Source of the DNA: Flavobacteriales bacterium
GTDB taxonomy: Bacteria > Bacteroidota > Bacteroidia > JANQJC01
Assembly: GCA_028281825.1 (NCBI GenBank)
Contig: JANQJC010000105.1
Span: forward strand, 62,001-126,000
DNA: 64,000 bases
Direction of reading: 5' to 3'
The position numbers were made by a program, and so were the translations under genes. This document shows, one piece after another, positions 29,399 through 39,695 of this stretch (position 1 is its first letter; each line of letters begins with the position of its first letter). Below the pieces are notes generated by a model. The model was not told where the DNA came from. It saw nothing but the letters and a program-made list of their open reading frames with translations, and did not search any database.

Positions 29399-30019
29399 CT
29401 ATTTGTAGTCTTCAACACTCAAAGTTTGTGTGCAAAAAAAGTACTCTTCTTTGGTTTGGTTACTACAAACAATAAACAACCGATTACTAGAGTACTTATG
29501 AACCAAAGATTGATACCACTCCACCCCCGCTCTATCCAAGTTTGAGGTAGGCTCGTCTAGCAGAACTAAGGGAGTAGCGCTTAGGATTGCCAGAGACAGT
29601 TTAACCCGTTGCTTCATGCCTGAAGAGAAATACTTTAACTCCTTATTTTTTGACTTTTCCAACTCAAGTAAGTCAACAATTTCCGGAACTGAAATCCCAT
29701 CCAAGAATGGTTTGAATGAACTGTGAAATTCCAACATTTCACTCATGGTAAACTCCTCCATCAATTCAAGGTAGGGAGTTGTTATGGAAATCTGCTTAAA
29801 CGCCTTTTCTGGATGCAATTCTCTGCCTTTAAGAGTATATTTAATCTCACCTTCAGATGGCGCATAATTGCCATGAATAACTTGAAGCAGTGTTGATTTT
29901 CCAGAGCCATTAGCCCCTAGTATTGCGCAATGCTCTCCAGCGGATAGTTCAGTATTAATTCCCCTGAATATCCATTCATTATTGTAACGCTTTCCAATAT
30001 TTTGGAGGGTAACTTTCAT
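29399..30019 (-). CDS. ABC transporter ATP-binding protein
   Basis: 206 aa; GANGSGKSTLL Walker A, FSSGMKQRVKLSLAI signature, LVLLDEPTSNLD Walker B. Confidence 0.92.
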   Translation of the reverse strand: MKVTLQNIGKRYNNEWIFRGINTELSAGEHCAILGANGSGKSTLLQVIHGNYAPSEGEIKYTLKGRELHPEKAFKQISITTPYLELMEEFTMSEMLEFHSSFKPFLDGISVPEIVDLLELEKSKNKELKYFSSGMKQRVKLSLAILSATPLVLLDEPTSNLDRAGVEWYQSLVHKYSSNRLFIVCSNQTKEEYFFCTQTLSVEDYK

Positions 30020-30816
30020 CGGTCACTTCCACCACCATTTCTTCCGTATCCTTTCATTACACCCCTATTTGAGTTATTGATAAAAGAAATTATATCATCC
30101 CTCTCATCTGTAGCAGGAAGTTCTGCTTCTATGATACGAATAGCTTGGCTAGTATTATGGCCACGAACATAAAGTAAACGATAAATGTCTTGTATTTCGT
30201 TGATTTGAGCAGCTGTGAACCCACGGCGCCTTAAACCTACTGAATTGATACCAACATATGATAGTGGCTCCCTTGCGGCCTTGGTAAATGGTGGTACATC
30301 TTTTCTTACAAGTGAACCTCCTGAGACCATACAATGTTTACCAACATTAACAAATTGATGAACTGCCGTCAACCCACCAATAATTGCATAGTCTTCAACA
30401 GTGATATGTCCGGCAAGGGTAACTCCATTCGCCAATATACAATTCTCTCCAACCACACAGTCATGAGCTATATGAACGTAAGCCATTAAAAGGGTATTGC
30501 TACCCACCTGCGTATATCCTAGCGCCTGTGTGCCTTTGTTTACCGTTACACACTCCCTGATAGTTACATTATCCCCTATTATTACTGTAGTCTCTTCTCC
30601 CTTATACTTCAGGTCTTGTGGTATGGCTGAGATAACAGCCCCCGGAAATATACGGCAGTTTTTACCTATGCGCGCACCTTCCATAATGGTAACGTTTGAG
30701 CCAATCCAGGTGCCCTCACCTACTTCAACATTTTTGTGAATGGTCACAAAAGGCTCTATCACTACATTGTCGGCTATTTTTGCCTGAGGATGGACGTATG
30801 AAAAAGGTTGGTTCAT
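30016..30816 (-). CDS. lpxA: acyl-ACP--UDP-N-acetylglucosamine O-acyltransferase
   Basis: Left-handed beta-helix hexapeptides; LMAYVHIAHDCVVGENCILANGVTLAGH. Confidence 0.95.
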   Translation of the reverse strand: MNQPFSYVHPQAKIADNVVIEPFVTIHKNVEVGEGTWIGSNVTIMEGARIGKNCRIFPGAVISAIPQDLKYKGEETTVIIGDNVTIRECVTVNKGTQALGYTQVGSNTLLMAYVHIAHDCVVGENCILANGVTLAGHITVEDYAIIGGLTAVHQFVNVGKHCMVSGGSLVRKDVPPFTKAAREPLSYVGINSVGLRRRGFTAAQINEIQDIYRLLYVRGHNTSQAIRIIEAELPATDERDDIISFINNSNRGVMKGYGRNGGGSDR

Positions 30817-32213
30817 TCTTCTGTCTTTTTGCTCAGTTGTGCCATCATTTCAGCTTCCATTACTAGATTATCTCCTACAAATGCTTGCCCCTTCATTTGA
30901 CAAATACCCCTCCTTATTGGCCCAATCAATTCAAGTTTCATGATGAGGGTATCACCGGGTACCACTTTCTGCTTAAATCTTACATTATCAATCTTCATAA
31001 AATAAGTAAGATAGTCTTTTGGGTTATCTACTGTATTAAGTGCCAAGATACCACCAGTCTGTGCAAGGGTTTCTACTTGTATAACACCAGGCATAACAGG
31101 CTCTTCAGGAAAATGCCCTTTAAAATAATACTCATTAATGGTTACATGCTTTACACCTATCACATGTTTATCAGTCATTTCCACAATTTTGTCAACAAAC
31201 AAAAAAGGTGGCCTATGTGGTAAAATGTTAATAATGTCATTTACATCGTAAAGCGGAGGCTTATTGGGATCATACTCTGGTGCCACTGGTTTATTCCTCA
31301 CCTTCTTAACCAGTTTTTTCAGCTTCTTGGTAAACTCAACATTAGCCGCATGGCCCGGCCTTGTCGCATATACATGCGCTTTTAAGGGAATGCCCAAAAG
31401 GGCAAGGTCTCCAATAACATCTAATAATTTGTGCCTGGCTGGCTCGTTCTGGTATCTTAAATCAACATTATTAAGAATACCTTCTTTCTTCACTTCAACA
31501 CTAGGCCTGTTGAAAAGCTTTGCTAATCTATCAAGTTCTTTTTCGGTAACAACTTTATCCACTACAACAATAGCGTTATCTAAGTCGCCGCCCTTTATCA
31601 GGTTATTGTCTAACAGGAGTTCCAATTCATGTAAAAAGCAAAAAGTTCGACAGGATGATATCTCATCCTCAAACTCTGATATATGCGCCAGTGATGCGTG
31701 CTGGCTACCAAGCACCGGAGAGTTATAGTCAATCATCACGGTAACTTGAAACTCATCTGATGGAACTGCTATTATCTGTATACCCTTTTCTTCATCTGTA
31801 TACTCAAGGTTAGTTTTAAGCTCAAAGTATTGCCTCTCCTGCTCTTGTTCAACAATTCCGGCATGCTTCAATGCATCCACAAACATTTTTGAGCTACCAT
31901 CTAAAATTGGGGGCTCAGGACCGTCAATCTCCATCAGCACATTGTCAATACCCAAACCCACTAAGGCAGCCAACGTGTGTTCTATCGTTCCAACAGTCGC
32001 ACCATTAGCTGATATGGTTGTACCCCTTGATACGTCTACCACATTGTCGACATCTACTTTAACCGTAGGTTGCCCCTCTATATCAATCCTCTTGAAACGA
32101 TGTCCATAATTTTCAGGCGCTGCTTTAAAAGTCAGATTGGTGTTTTGTCCGGTATGCAGTCCCACACCAGATATAGTAATTTCTTCTCTTATAGTCCTTT
32201 GCTTTTCGCTCAT
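30813..32213 (-). CDS. lpxC/fabZ: bifunctional UDP-3-O-acyl-GlcNAc deacetylase / 3-hydroxyacyl-ACP dehydratase (LpxC-FabZ fusion)
   Basis: GVGLHTGQ and EHTLAAL (LpxC), [13 protein letters not shown] and [16 protein letters not shown] (FabZ). Confidence 0.95.
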   Translation of the reverse strand: MSEKQRTIREEITISGVGLHTGQNTNLTFKAAPENYGHRFKRIDIEGQPTVKVDVDNVVDVSRGTTISANGATVGTIEHTLAALVGLGIDNVLMEIDGPEPPILDGSSKMFVDALKHAGIVEQEQERQYFELKTNLEYTDEEKGIQIIAVPSDEFQVTVMIDYNSPVLGSQHASLAHISEFEDEISSCRTFCFLHELELLLDNNLIKGGDLDNAIVVVDKVVTEKELDRLAKLFNRPSVEVKKEGILNNVDLRYQNEPARHKLLDVIGDLALLGIPLKAHVYATRPGHAANVEFTKKLKKLVKKVRNKPVAPEYDPNKPPLYDVNDIINILPHRPPFLFVDKIVEMTDKHVIGVKHVTINEYYFKGHFPEEPVMPGVIQVETLAQTGGILALNTVDNPKDYLTYFMKIDNVRFKQKVVPGDTLIMKLELIGPIRRGICQMKGQAFVGDNLVMEAEMMAQLSKKTEE

Positions 32214-33247
32214 TCTTTTTGCTGGTCTTGTATTTTCTTCTCCAGGCTTGACACACGCTGATTAAGGTCGGGCAATTTACGGAACATTACGTAAGAACGC
32301 CTATAGTCACCAACAGAAAATGCAGGTGAACCTTGAATTATCTCACCGTCTTTCACATTATTACCAATACCCGATTGCGCGGCTATCATCACACCATCTC
32401 CAATTTTCAAGTGACCAATGATACCCACTTGCCCACCAATCATGCAATTCTTACCAATATGTGTTGAGCCGGCTACGCCTGATTGTGCAGCTATTACTGT
32501 ATTCTCGCCTATCACCACATTATGGGCAATCTGTATAAGGTTATCTAGCTTAACACCTTGTCTAAGAATGGTAGAACCAATAGTTGCACGGTCAATAGTA
32601 GAACCAGCCCCTATCTCTACCTTGTCTTCAATCACCACATTACCCACCTGCGGAACTTTTCGGAAATCATTTTCAGACTGTGGAGCGAAACCAAAACCAT
32701 CAGACCCTATCACCACATTTGCATGAAAAGTACAATTGCCGCCAATCTTGGTGTCATGATAAATCTTTACTCCCTGGTAGATAACCGTATTATCCCCTAT
32801 TTCAACATTATCCCCGATATAAACATGAGGATATACCTTCACATTTTTTCCAATCTTCACGTTCTCTCCCACATAAGCAAAAGCCCCTAAATATATATCA
32901 TCACTTACTTTAGCAGTAGGGTGAACAAAAACGTTTTGCTCCCTTCCATGCTTTTCCTTTCTTATCATGTTTTGATAATAGGCCAATAAGGTGGCAAAAC
33001 TATTATAGGCATCAGGGACACGGATAAGGGTAGCCTTGATTTCTTTTTCGGCCACAAAATCTTCTGCTACTATTATTGCCGAAGCTTCAGTAGTATATAT
33101 GTATTGTGTGTATTTTGGGTTGGCTAGAAATGAAAGTGAGCCTGATTGCCCTTCTTCTATTTTTGAGATAGTACTTATCTCTACCTGCGGATCACCATCC
33201 ACGCTACCTTGCAGCACATCTGCAATTTGCTGTGCAGAGAATTTCAT
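32210..33247 (-). CDS. lpxD: UDP-3-O-(3-hydroxymyristoyl)glucosamine N-acyltransferase
   Basis: 345 aa hexapeptide-repeat protein; [35 protein letters not shown]. Confidence 0.95.
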   Translation of the reverse strand: MKFSAQQIADVLQGSVDGDPQVEISTISKIEEGQSGSLSFLANPKYTQYIYTTEASAIIVAEDFVAEKEIKATLIRVPDAYNSFATLLAYYQNMIRKEKHGREQNVFVHPTAKVSDDIYLGAFAYVGENVKIGKNVKVYPHVYIGDNVEIGDNTVIYQGVKIYHDTKIGGNCTFHANVVIGSDGFGFAPQSENDFRKVPQVGNVVIEDKVEIGAGSTIDRATIGSTILRQGVKLDNLIQIAHNVVIGENTVIAAQSGVAGSTHIGKNCMIGGQVGIIGHLKIGDGVMIAAQSGIGNNVKDGEIIQGSPAFSVGDYRRSYVMFRKLPDLNQRVSSLEKKIQDQQKE

Positions 33248-33251
33248 GCGG

Positions 33252-33259
33252 CAAAGGTA
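33252..33259 (-). promoter_or_regulatory. -7 box TACCTTTG, 4 nt before the lpxD ATG
   Basis: Minus strand TACCTTTGCCGCATG. Confidence 0.4.
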
Positions 33260-33326
33260 AAAATTAGTGAATTAGTTTTGATAAGTTTAAACTGTGTTAA
33301 CACATTAATTCCTGAATCGACCGAAA

Positions 33327-35699
33327 TCAGTAATAAATCTTGACTTCTATATCATCAGCGCAGGCCTTTTTTTCACCTACATTCCATAAAAATGTCTTAA
33401 TCTTTGCTCCTTTCTTAAGACTGATTTGCTTCTTAAAATACAAAGGTGACCATGCATTATGCTGAACCCCAAGCATTTCAGTATTTACTGCTTCCCAAAA
33501 GTATTGCTCATTTTCATCAGACACTGAAACCACCAATGCTAACTTTCCCCCATCTTTCACCTTCACTTGGGCGTTCACACTAACTGATATCTCAGTTGAA
33601 CCTTGATTGTAAATGCTATCCAGGGTAAACTCAAATGTGTGAGAATAACCACCTTTTTCCATTTCAAAGAAGTGATTACCAGAAAAAGCCTTACCAGTCT
33701 TCACTTTACTCTCATCCACATGCCAGTGCTGATAAGGCTCTTCAAGGTCATTTAAAAATCCCATAACTAACTTCTCTTTCTCAGGCGTGTTTTTACCAAA
33801 CAAACCAGAAGCCGACTGAAATTTCACATTTGCACCCTCACTTGAATTATTAACTGAAGTGTATTCCCATTGTATCTCTATTTCATCTCTGACTGCTTTG
33901 TAATTAGTGCAAGTAAATCTTATGTCTGTAACCGTCGGCTCCATAAAATCATTTTGAGGCTGCATAATCAATGGATTAACCCAAAGTCCCAATGCTGCAA
34001 TATCTGGTACTATCCTATATCTCTTAATTTCTCCATTGTTTAACTTATATTCCACATAGTAAGCTTCATCTTTAAAGAGTTGATTTTTCATAAAACGCCA
34101 GAATGTGCCCCTAATATTCACCCTGGCTCTTTGGATTCCGTCTTGAAGTTCAGGCACCTTAATCCACTCGCTCCATTTAATTTTAATTATATCTCCCGCA
34201 ATTTCCGTTTCACTAAGATGATTGCCTTTATCTCTTTCAAAAAGAATGGCTTTATCACATTTATCAACTACACTGTAATTATCCAAAATTTGTAAAATTG
34301 TTTGTGGCTCATTGTTCAAAACATACCTATCATCAATACTAGAAAAGTTTCCTCCCCATTGGTCTTCCACCATATCCCAGATAATGAATTCGGCACCCTG
34401 ATGTTTTGCAAAAAAACTGGCATTCTTGCCATCTAACCAAGGTGTATATGATGCGTAGGATTGTATGACCACCCTGGGTTTCCAAATCAATCCGTTTGCT
34501 GGAATAAAAGAAAAATCCCATGGATACACATCCACAGTAGCATCTCCAATTCTATCAAGCCACTTTTGAGGTAGTTTTTGAACAGCCAAAGCCCCCTCAG
34601 ACTCTCTCAATCCTTCTTCTGCAATTATATCTCTCTGCTCTATCCACCTGAAAAACTGGTTTACACTCCAAATTTCAGGCTTGTACTCCCTATAGTCATA
34701 GGTTACTACAAGGTTTCTATACACTAAAGCCAAAATAACACCTATAGTGAGAAAGTGCCTTTTTTTAAGCTCTTGAAATGAGAGTAAAATCAGTGTAAAA
34801 AAAAGCACCAGATAGCAGAAAAAACCACGAGCATGTAGCAAATCTTCCCTAGACATGCCGTGTTTCCAAACGGCAAAAATTGACAAGAGAAACAACCCAT
34901 ATACAAAATTGACTTTTGAGTTTTTAGCGATAAAGGGGAACGCGAAAAACAAGACCATGGCAGCACCCAGCACCAACCAATTGTTATCGGGGTAATAAGA
35001 AGTAGCTGCAGAAGAGCCTTTGGTCAATTGCAGAGTTCCAGCAAAATAATTAAAGAAACCTTCAAAGCTTCCATATATCATTAGCCAAAAGAGAAACAGA
35101 AGTACGGGGAAACTTCCCAATACATATAAAGGCACTTTAAAGTCCCTTTTTTGGTATAAATAGATACAAGCATAGGATACCATGATGATACTATTGGTAA
35201 TGCCAATAGAAGCTCTTGTGTATAAACCTATCACAGTAAAAAGAATAGGTATACTTAGCCACCATCGCTTTCCCGTAAAATGAAATACTATTAGGGCAGC
35301 AGCAACTCCTCCTGTTAGCACCAAATTGATAGCCACTATTTCCATGAGCATAATTGCCAGGGCTGCATGCAATAACCACTTTTCAGGTGCTACTGCTGAG
35401 CCTAGCTTGAATAGTGTAAAAATGAATATCAGCCTAGTGAGAGAAAGCACCCAAAAGGCAATGTCCAGATTATTGCCAAGTGGTAAGGGGTACATCAAAA
35501 ATGCCAAAGGACCGTGGGGAAATACAATATGCCTGCCCATATCAGAGCCATTGGCAAAAATATAATTGAAAGCCCATGATAGTGGCTCGTCAATACCAGG
35601 GCCATGTGAAGGACTTATCTCAGGAAAAGTGAAAACAAAAATTATGAGAGTAACAGCAAAAAGGCCTATATTCTCCCATATGCTTGTATTTTTATTCAT
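33327..35699 (-). CDS. large multi-pass membrane protein with C-terminal soluble domain (GT39/ArnT-like topology)
   Basis: 790 aa; many TM helices in the N-terminal half, beta-rich C-terminal half. Confidence 0.6.
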   Translation of the reverse strand: MNKNTSIWENIGLFAVTLIIFVFTFPEISPSHGPGIDEPLSWAFNYIFANGSDMGRHIVFPHGPLAFLMYPLPLGNNLDIAFWVLSLTRLIFIFTLFKLGSAVAPEKWLLHAALAIMLMEIVAINLVLTGGVAAALIVFHFTGKRWWLSIPILFTVIGLYTRASIGITNSIIMVSYACIYLYQKRDFKVPLYVLGSFPVLLFLFWLMIYGSFEGFFNYFAGTLQLTKGSSAATSYYPDNNWLVLGAAMVLFFAFPFIAKNSKVNFVYGLFLLSIFAVWKHGMSREDLLHARGFFCYLVLFFTLILLSFQELKKRHFLTIGVILALVYRNLVVTYDYREYKPEIWSVNQFFRWIEQRDIIAEEGLRESEGALAVQKLPQKWLDRIGDATVDVYPWDFSFIPANGLIWKPRVVIQSYASYTPWLDGKNASFFAKHQGAEFIIWDMVEDQWGGNFSSIDDRYVLNNEPQTILQILDNYSVVDKCDKAILFERDKGNHLSETEIAGDIIKIKWSEWIKVPELQDGIQRARVNIRGTFWRFMKNQLFKDEAYYVEYKLNNGEIKRYRIVPDIAALGLWVNPLIMQPQNDFMEPTVTDIRFTCTNYKAVRDEIEIQWEYTSVNNSSEGANVKFQSASGLFGKNTPEKEKLVMGFLNDLEEPYQHWHVDESKVKTGKAFSGNHFFEMEKGGYSHTFEFTLDSIYNQGSTEISVSVNAQVKVKDGGKLALVVSVSDENEQYFWEAVNTEMLGVQHNAWSPLYFKKQISLKKGAKIKTFLWNVGEKKACADDIEVKIYY

Positions 35700-35752
35700 A
35701 ATTTAAGATGCGCTAAATTAGAAATTAAACTCTTCTTGTTAAATTTGTTGCT

Positions 35753-36607
35753 ATGGCAAGACAAATAATGGAGTATTTGGGTATTGAAGGTTCTATAGTA
35801 AGGTCATCCATCGTGTTTCTTATTTTGCTGGTACGTTATCTGGTAATTGCCGGTGGAGCCTTCTTGATTTTTTATGTCTTTCGGAAGCAATACAAAAAAC
35901 TTTACCGTAAGATACAGGTCAAGTTTCCTAAAGTAAAAGACTACAAAAGAGAGATACTCTACTCCATTAGCACTTTTTTCATTTTTGCGGCTTTGGTGTG
36001 GTTGATACTCAACCCTTCGGTGAGCAAATACACATGGACTTATAAACATATTAGTGATTATGGCTGGGGATACTTTATTGGAAGTGTTGTTGCTATGATT
36101 TTTATTCACGATGCTTATTTCTACTGGACCCACAGAGCTATGCACCACCCGAAAATATTTAAGTACTTACATAAGGTGCATCACTTGTCAAAGAACCCAT
36201 CACCCTGGGCGGCATTTAGTTTCCACCCTTTAGAAGCAGTTGTTGAATTCAGCATTATATTAATATTTATTTTTTGTTTCCCGACACATCATTTTGCTAC
36301 ACTTATCTTTCTTTTCTTTATGACGATAGAAAATGTGTTGGGTCATTTAGGATATGAGCTTTATCCAAAAGGGGCTAATAAGCATTGGTTGGGCAAATGG
36401 TTCAATACTTCTACTAATCACAATATGCACCATGAATATTTCAAAGGCAATTACGGTTTGTATTTTACTATTTGGGACAGGCTTATGGGTACAATGCACC
36501 CAAAGTACGACGAGCGATTTGAGCAAGTCACCAGCCAACCCAAACCCACCAGAAAACAAGATGAAGATAAGGTACCTGCCTCTGGGCGACTCGTACACGA
36601 TATGTGA
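35753..36607 (+). CDS. sterol desaturase / fatty acid hydroxylase family protein
   Basis: 284 aa; HDAYFYWTHRAMHH, HKVHHLSKNP, NHNMHHEY histidine boxes. Confidence 0.9.
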   Translation: MARQIMEYLGIEGSIVRSSIVFLILLVRYLVIAGGAFLIFYVFRKQYKKLYRKIQVKFPKVKDYKREILYSISTFFIFAALVWLILNPSVSKYTWTYKHISDYGWGYFIGSVVAMIFIHDAYFYWTHRAMHHPKIFKYLHKVHHLSKNPSPWAAFSFHPLEAVVEFSIILIFIFCFPTHHFATLIFLFFMTIENVLGHLGYELYPKGANKHWLGKWFNTSTNHNMHHEYFKGNYGLYFTIWDRLMGTMHPKYDERFEQVTSQPKPTRKQDEDKVPASGRLVHDM

Positions 36608-37169
36608 AGGAATGCCTGAACAAGACAGGTGGCCAAATATACTTACCGAACACCTTAAAGAAAAAGGCCTTGACATTGAGTTGGTTGCTAACCCTGCAGT
36701 GACTGGCTGGACTACCCAAGATTTGATTGATAAGGAATTACCCCTTTACCGAGAGGAAAGGCCCAACTTCTCTACCCTGCTTATTGGCGTGAATGATTGG
36801 GTCCAAGGAGTATCAACTGATGATTTCAGAAAGAACCTGGCCTATATTATGGATGAAATGCTCAAGCCCTTATCCTCACCTGAAAGGTTGATAGTGGTTA
36901 CCATACCAGATTTTTCCGTAACCCCTGAAGGGCCCCAGTATAGCCGTGGAAGGAATATTACCGAAGGATTGAAAGCCTTTAATGAGATTGTAAAAGAAGA
37001 AGCTGAAAAAAGAGAACTGGATGTAGTGGACATTTTCCCAAGCTCACTTAACATGAAAGGGAAAGCAGAACTGGTTCATACTGACGGGCTACACCCATCA
37101 GCAATAGAATATGCCAACTGGGAAGAACTTATCCTCCCAGTGGCATATAGTAATCTCACTGCTAAATAA
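36561..37169 (+). CDS. SGNH/GDSL hydrolase family protein
   Basis: MKIRYLPLGDSYTICEG block I, GVNDW, DGLHPS block V; a longer start at 36432 is possible (see findings). Confidence 0.88.
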   Translation: MKIRYLPLGDSYTICEGMPEQDRWPNILTEHLKEKGLDIELVANPAVTGWTTQDLIDKELPLYREERPNFSTLLIGVNDWVQGVSTDDFRKNLAYIMDEMLKPLSSPERLIVVTIPDFSVTPEGPQYSRGRNITEGLKAFNEIVKEEAEKRELDVVDIFPSSLNMKGKAELVHTDGLHPSAIEYANWEELILPVAYSNLTAK

Positions 37170-37171
37170 GA

Positions 37172-37708
37172 TTAAGGGTTAAAAGGCACCCCAGGGCCTA
37201 AGAATTTAGGGTCGTGCGCGGGGCGTGAGTAGATATTAGCCTTTTGCATGGTTATCTTGTATTTAGTAGTACCAACTTGGTCTTCAAACACGATAGGCTC
37301 TTCCGATGTCTTATTCAAACGCTCTTCATACATACCAAAACGGTCACCAATCAGCATCAGGTAGCTATCTGCACCATTAAAACCCGGTTCACCATGAGGG
37401 CCACCTGGTCCACCTGGGTTAATCCAAATCTCATAGGTACCCCACCAATAGTCATATGGTGTGATGAAATACTCAAATTCAAACACGCCTGCCCTTGTTG
37501 GATAGTATTCACCTAAAAATGGATTAGTGGGTATGGATGGGTTATTGTCCCAATACCTCTCTGGGTGATAATCACCATAGTCAACGCCAAAGTATGCCCT
37601 ACCTGGATTTCCCGGAGGGCCTGGTGTATTGGCTACATACACACATGATGACAAACTTGTTACCATCATTATCAAGGGTAATATATATCTGTATAATCTG
37701 GTTTTCAT
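37172..37708 (-). CDS. predicted lipoprotein with Gly/Pro-rich (collagen-like) stretches
   Basis: 178 aa; lipobox SLSSC; GPPGNPG and GGPGGPHGEPG. Confidence 0.65.
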   Translation of the reverse strand: MKTRLYRYILPLIMMVTSLSSCVYVANTPGPPGNPGRAYFGVDYGDYHPERYWDNNPSIPTNPFLGEYYPTRAGVFEFEYFITPYDYWWGTYEIWINPGGPGGPHGEPGFNGADSYLMLIGDRFGMYEERLNKTSEEPIVFEDQVGTTKYKITMQKANIYSRPAHDPKFLGPGVPFNP

Positions 37709-37834
37709 GATTGATGTTTTAAAGTTTATGCCAGGCTATATTCAAATAGGATGCCAAAAAATATTTTTGTGAGGGGAATTAACAATAGTTAATGCAGACT
37801 TGGTATAGTTATTGATAGTGTATCATCAACTCAT

Positions 37835-37842
37835 TAACTTTG
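37835..37842 (+). promoter_or_regulatory. -7 box TAACTTTG, 4 nt before ATG 37847
   Basis: TAACTTTGACAAATG. Confidence 0.4.
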
Positions 37843-37846
37843 ACAA

Positions 37847-38404
37847 ATGAAAGCGCATCAATTATTTATTTTATTAGTTTCAATAATATTCATATCATCC
37901 TGTAAATCAACAATTTATTTTACTGAAGAAACTAAGTTTCAGCTTGAGAAAAGTGAAGTAGACCTAAGGAGAGTTCAGTTCTATAATTCAGAAACAATTG
38001 TGCTTGCTCGCCAAATAAAAAAGGAAGAAGTGAATGTTGTTTCTGGTAAGGTTCGTCTTGAAGAAGGGCGCTACATTGAAGAAGTGATTATTAAGGCCGG
38101 TACTCCTGGTGTGTTTATGGAGAAGAATGAAAAAGTACTTTTCATTAGCTTTGAAGAAGGCTCTAGCAAGGTGATACCTTTCATGAAAATTAATTCAAGG
38201 AGTTCCGGCAACGCGCCAATATATCAACTAGCTTCACTTGAATGGAAAACCAACTCAAGTGGGCGAAAGCTGGGGGTTATCAATTATGACAACAACAAGT
38301 ATAGTGTAGTAAGCGGTGACCGCTCTCGCCTACTTATCAATAAAAGCACTTTGAGCAAGAACGAGAGGAACTCTCGTGTGGCTAAGGGTGTGAAGATTGA
38401 GTAG
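37847..38404 (+). CDS. predicted lipoprotein, unknown function
   Basis: 185 aa; lipobox IFISSC. Confidence 0.65.
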   Translation: MKAHQLFILLVSIIFISSCKSTIYFTEETKFQLEKSEVDLRRVQFYNSETIVLARQIKKEEVNVVSGKVRLEEGRYIEEVIIKAGTPGVFMEKNEKVLFISFEEGSSKVIPFMKINSRSSGNAPIYQLASLEWKTNSSGRKLGVINYDNNKYSVVSGDRSRLLINKSTLSKNERNSRVAKGVKIE

Positions 38405-38406
38405 GG

Positions 38407-39606
38407 CTAAGCCCTCTTCCCACTCCCCAATCCATTGAAGGGATTAAAATCCCTATGAGTAACACCCATACCTATGGCACGCTGAACGCTGCCACTACCG
38501 AAGCGCCTTTTCATTCTATCCACTGCCTGATAGAGGTTTATCATCTCCTCACTATCTTCAAAAAGGCTGATTTGATGGCTGCCATGAACCAGATGACTGA
38601 ATTTTACTCCTATCAGTCTCACCAGTATGCGGCGATGATAAACCCGCTCAAATAGCTCCTTCACCTTTTTTATCAGCACGTGGTCAGACGATGAATAAGG
38701 TATGCGTGCCTGCATGGTATGGGTTTCAAAGTCTGTATAGCGTACTTTGACAGTAACACAAGCCGTGAGTTTTTGCTCATTTCGCAATTGAAAAGCCAGT
38801 TTTTCCGTCATTGAAACTAATACACTTCTTAAAAAATGCGGGTCGGTAGTATCAGAACCAAAAGTTTGTTCGGTTGACATTGATTTTTGCTCAGAGTATG
38901 GAATAACAGGCGCGTAATCAATACCATTCGCCTTTTGCCACAGCAGAATACCGTTTTTACCCAATACCGTCTGCAACATATGCACTGGTGTTTCCTGCAG
39001 GTTTTTCACATATCTCACCCCCAGATTGTGCAATAGCATGAAGGTTTTACCACCCACCATCGGTATCTTTCTCACGGATAACGGAGCCAAGAACTCCTTT
39101 TCAGTACCTGCTATAATATGCTTATGCCCATTGGGTTTGGCTTCACCTGTGCCCACCTTTGCTACGGTTTTATTGATAGCCATACCGAAAGATATAGGGA
39201 GTCCCGTCTCGTCAATAATCGCCTCACGCAACTCACTACCCATTTTGTAGCAACCGAAAAAGCGGTCGATACCAGTTAAATCGATATAAAACTCATCAAT
39301 AGAAGTCTTCTCATATAGGGGCACTCGCTCTTTTATAATTTCAGTAACCATTTGTGAATAATAGGTATACCTGTCTGTATCACCCCTTACCACAATGGCA
39401 TGAGGGCATAAGCGCATGGCCAATTTCATGGACATAGCAGAATGGATGCCATAAGCCCGTGCCTCATAGCTACATGAGGCTACTACTCCCCTCTCCTTTC
39501 CGCCTATTAGTATAGGCTTACCAACTAACCTCGAATCTTCCTTCCTTTCTACCGATACAAAGAAGGTATCGAGATCCATATGCATAATAGATTTGGCGTT
39601 AAGCAT
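38407..39606 (-). CDS. dinB: DNA polymerase IV (Y-family)
   Basis: MDLDTFFVSVERKEDSRLVGKPILIGG, SIDEFYIDLTG. Confidence 0.95.
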   Translation of the reverse strand: MLNAKSIMHMDLDTFFVSVERKEDSRLVGKPILIGGKERGVVASCSYEARAYGIHSAMSMKLAMRLCPHAIVVRGDTDRYTYYSQMVTEIIKERVPLYEKTSIDEFYIDLTGIDRFFGCYKMGSELREAIIDETGLPISFGMAINKTVAKVGTGEAKPNGHKHIIAGTEKEFLAPLSVRKIPMVGGKTFMLLHNLGVRYVKNLQETPVHMLQTVLGKNGILLWQKANGIDYAPVIPYSEQKSMSTEQTFGSDTTDPHFLRSVLVSMTEKLAFQLRNEQKLTACVTVKVRYTDFETHTMQARIPYSSSDHVLIKKVKELFERVYHRRILVRLIGVKFSHLVHGSHQISLFEDSEEMINLYQAVDRMKRRFGSGSVQRAIGMGVTHRDFNPFNGLGSGKRA

Positions 39607-39695
39607 CTTATTGACAATTTATACGTCGAAATTATGACAATAAAATAATCAATAATTCTTAAAGTCCAATAAAAACAAAGAAAGCAGAAGGATTT

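Noticed and set aside
30813-32213. LpxC-FabZ fusion as a novel fusion
   Set aside because: This bifunctional arrangement is already known in Bacteroidetes and related phyla.
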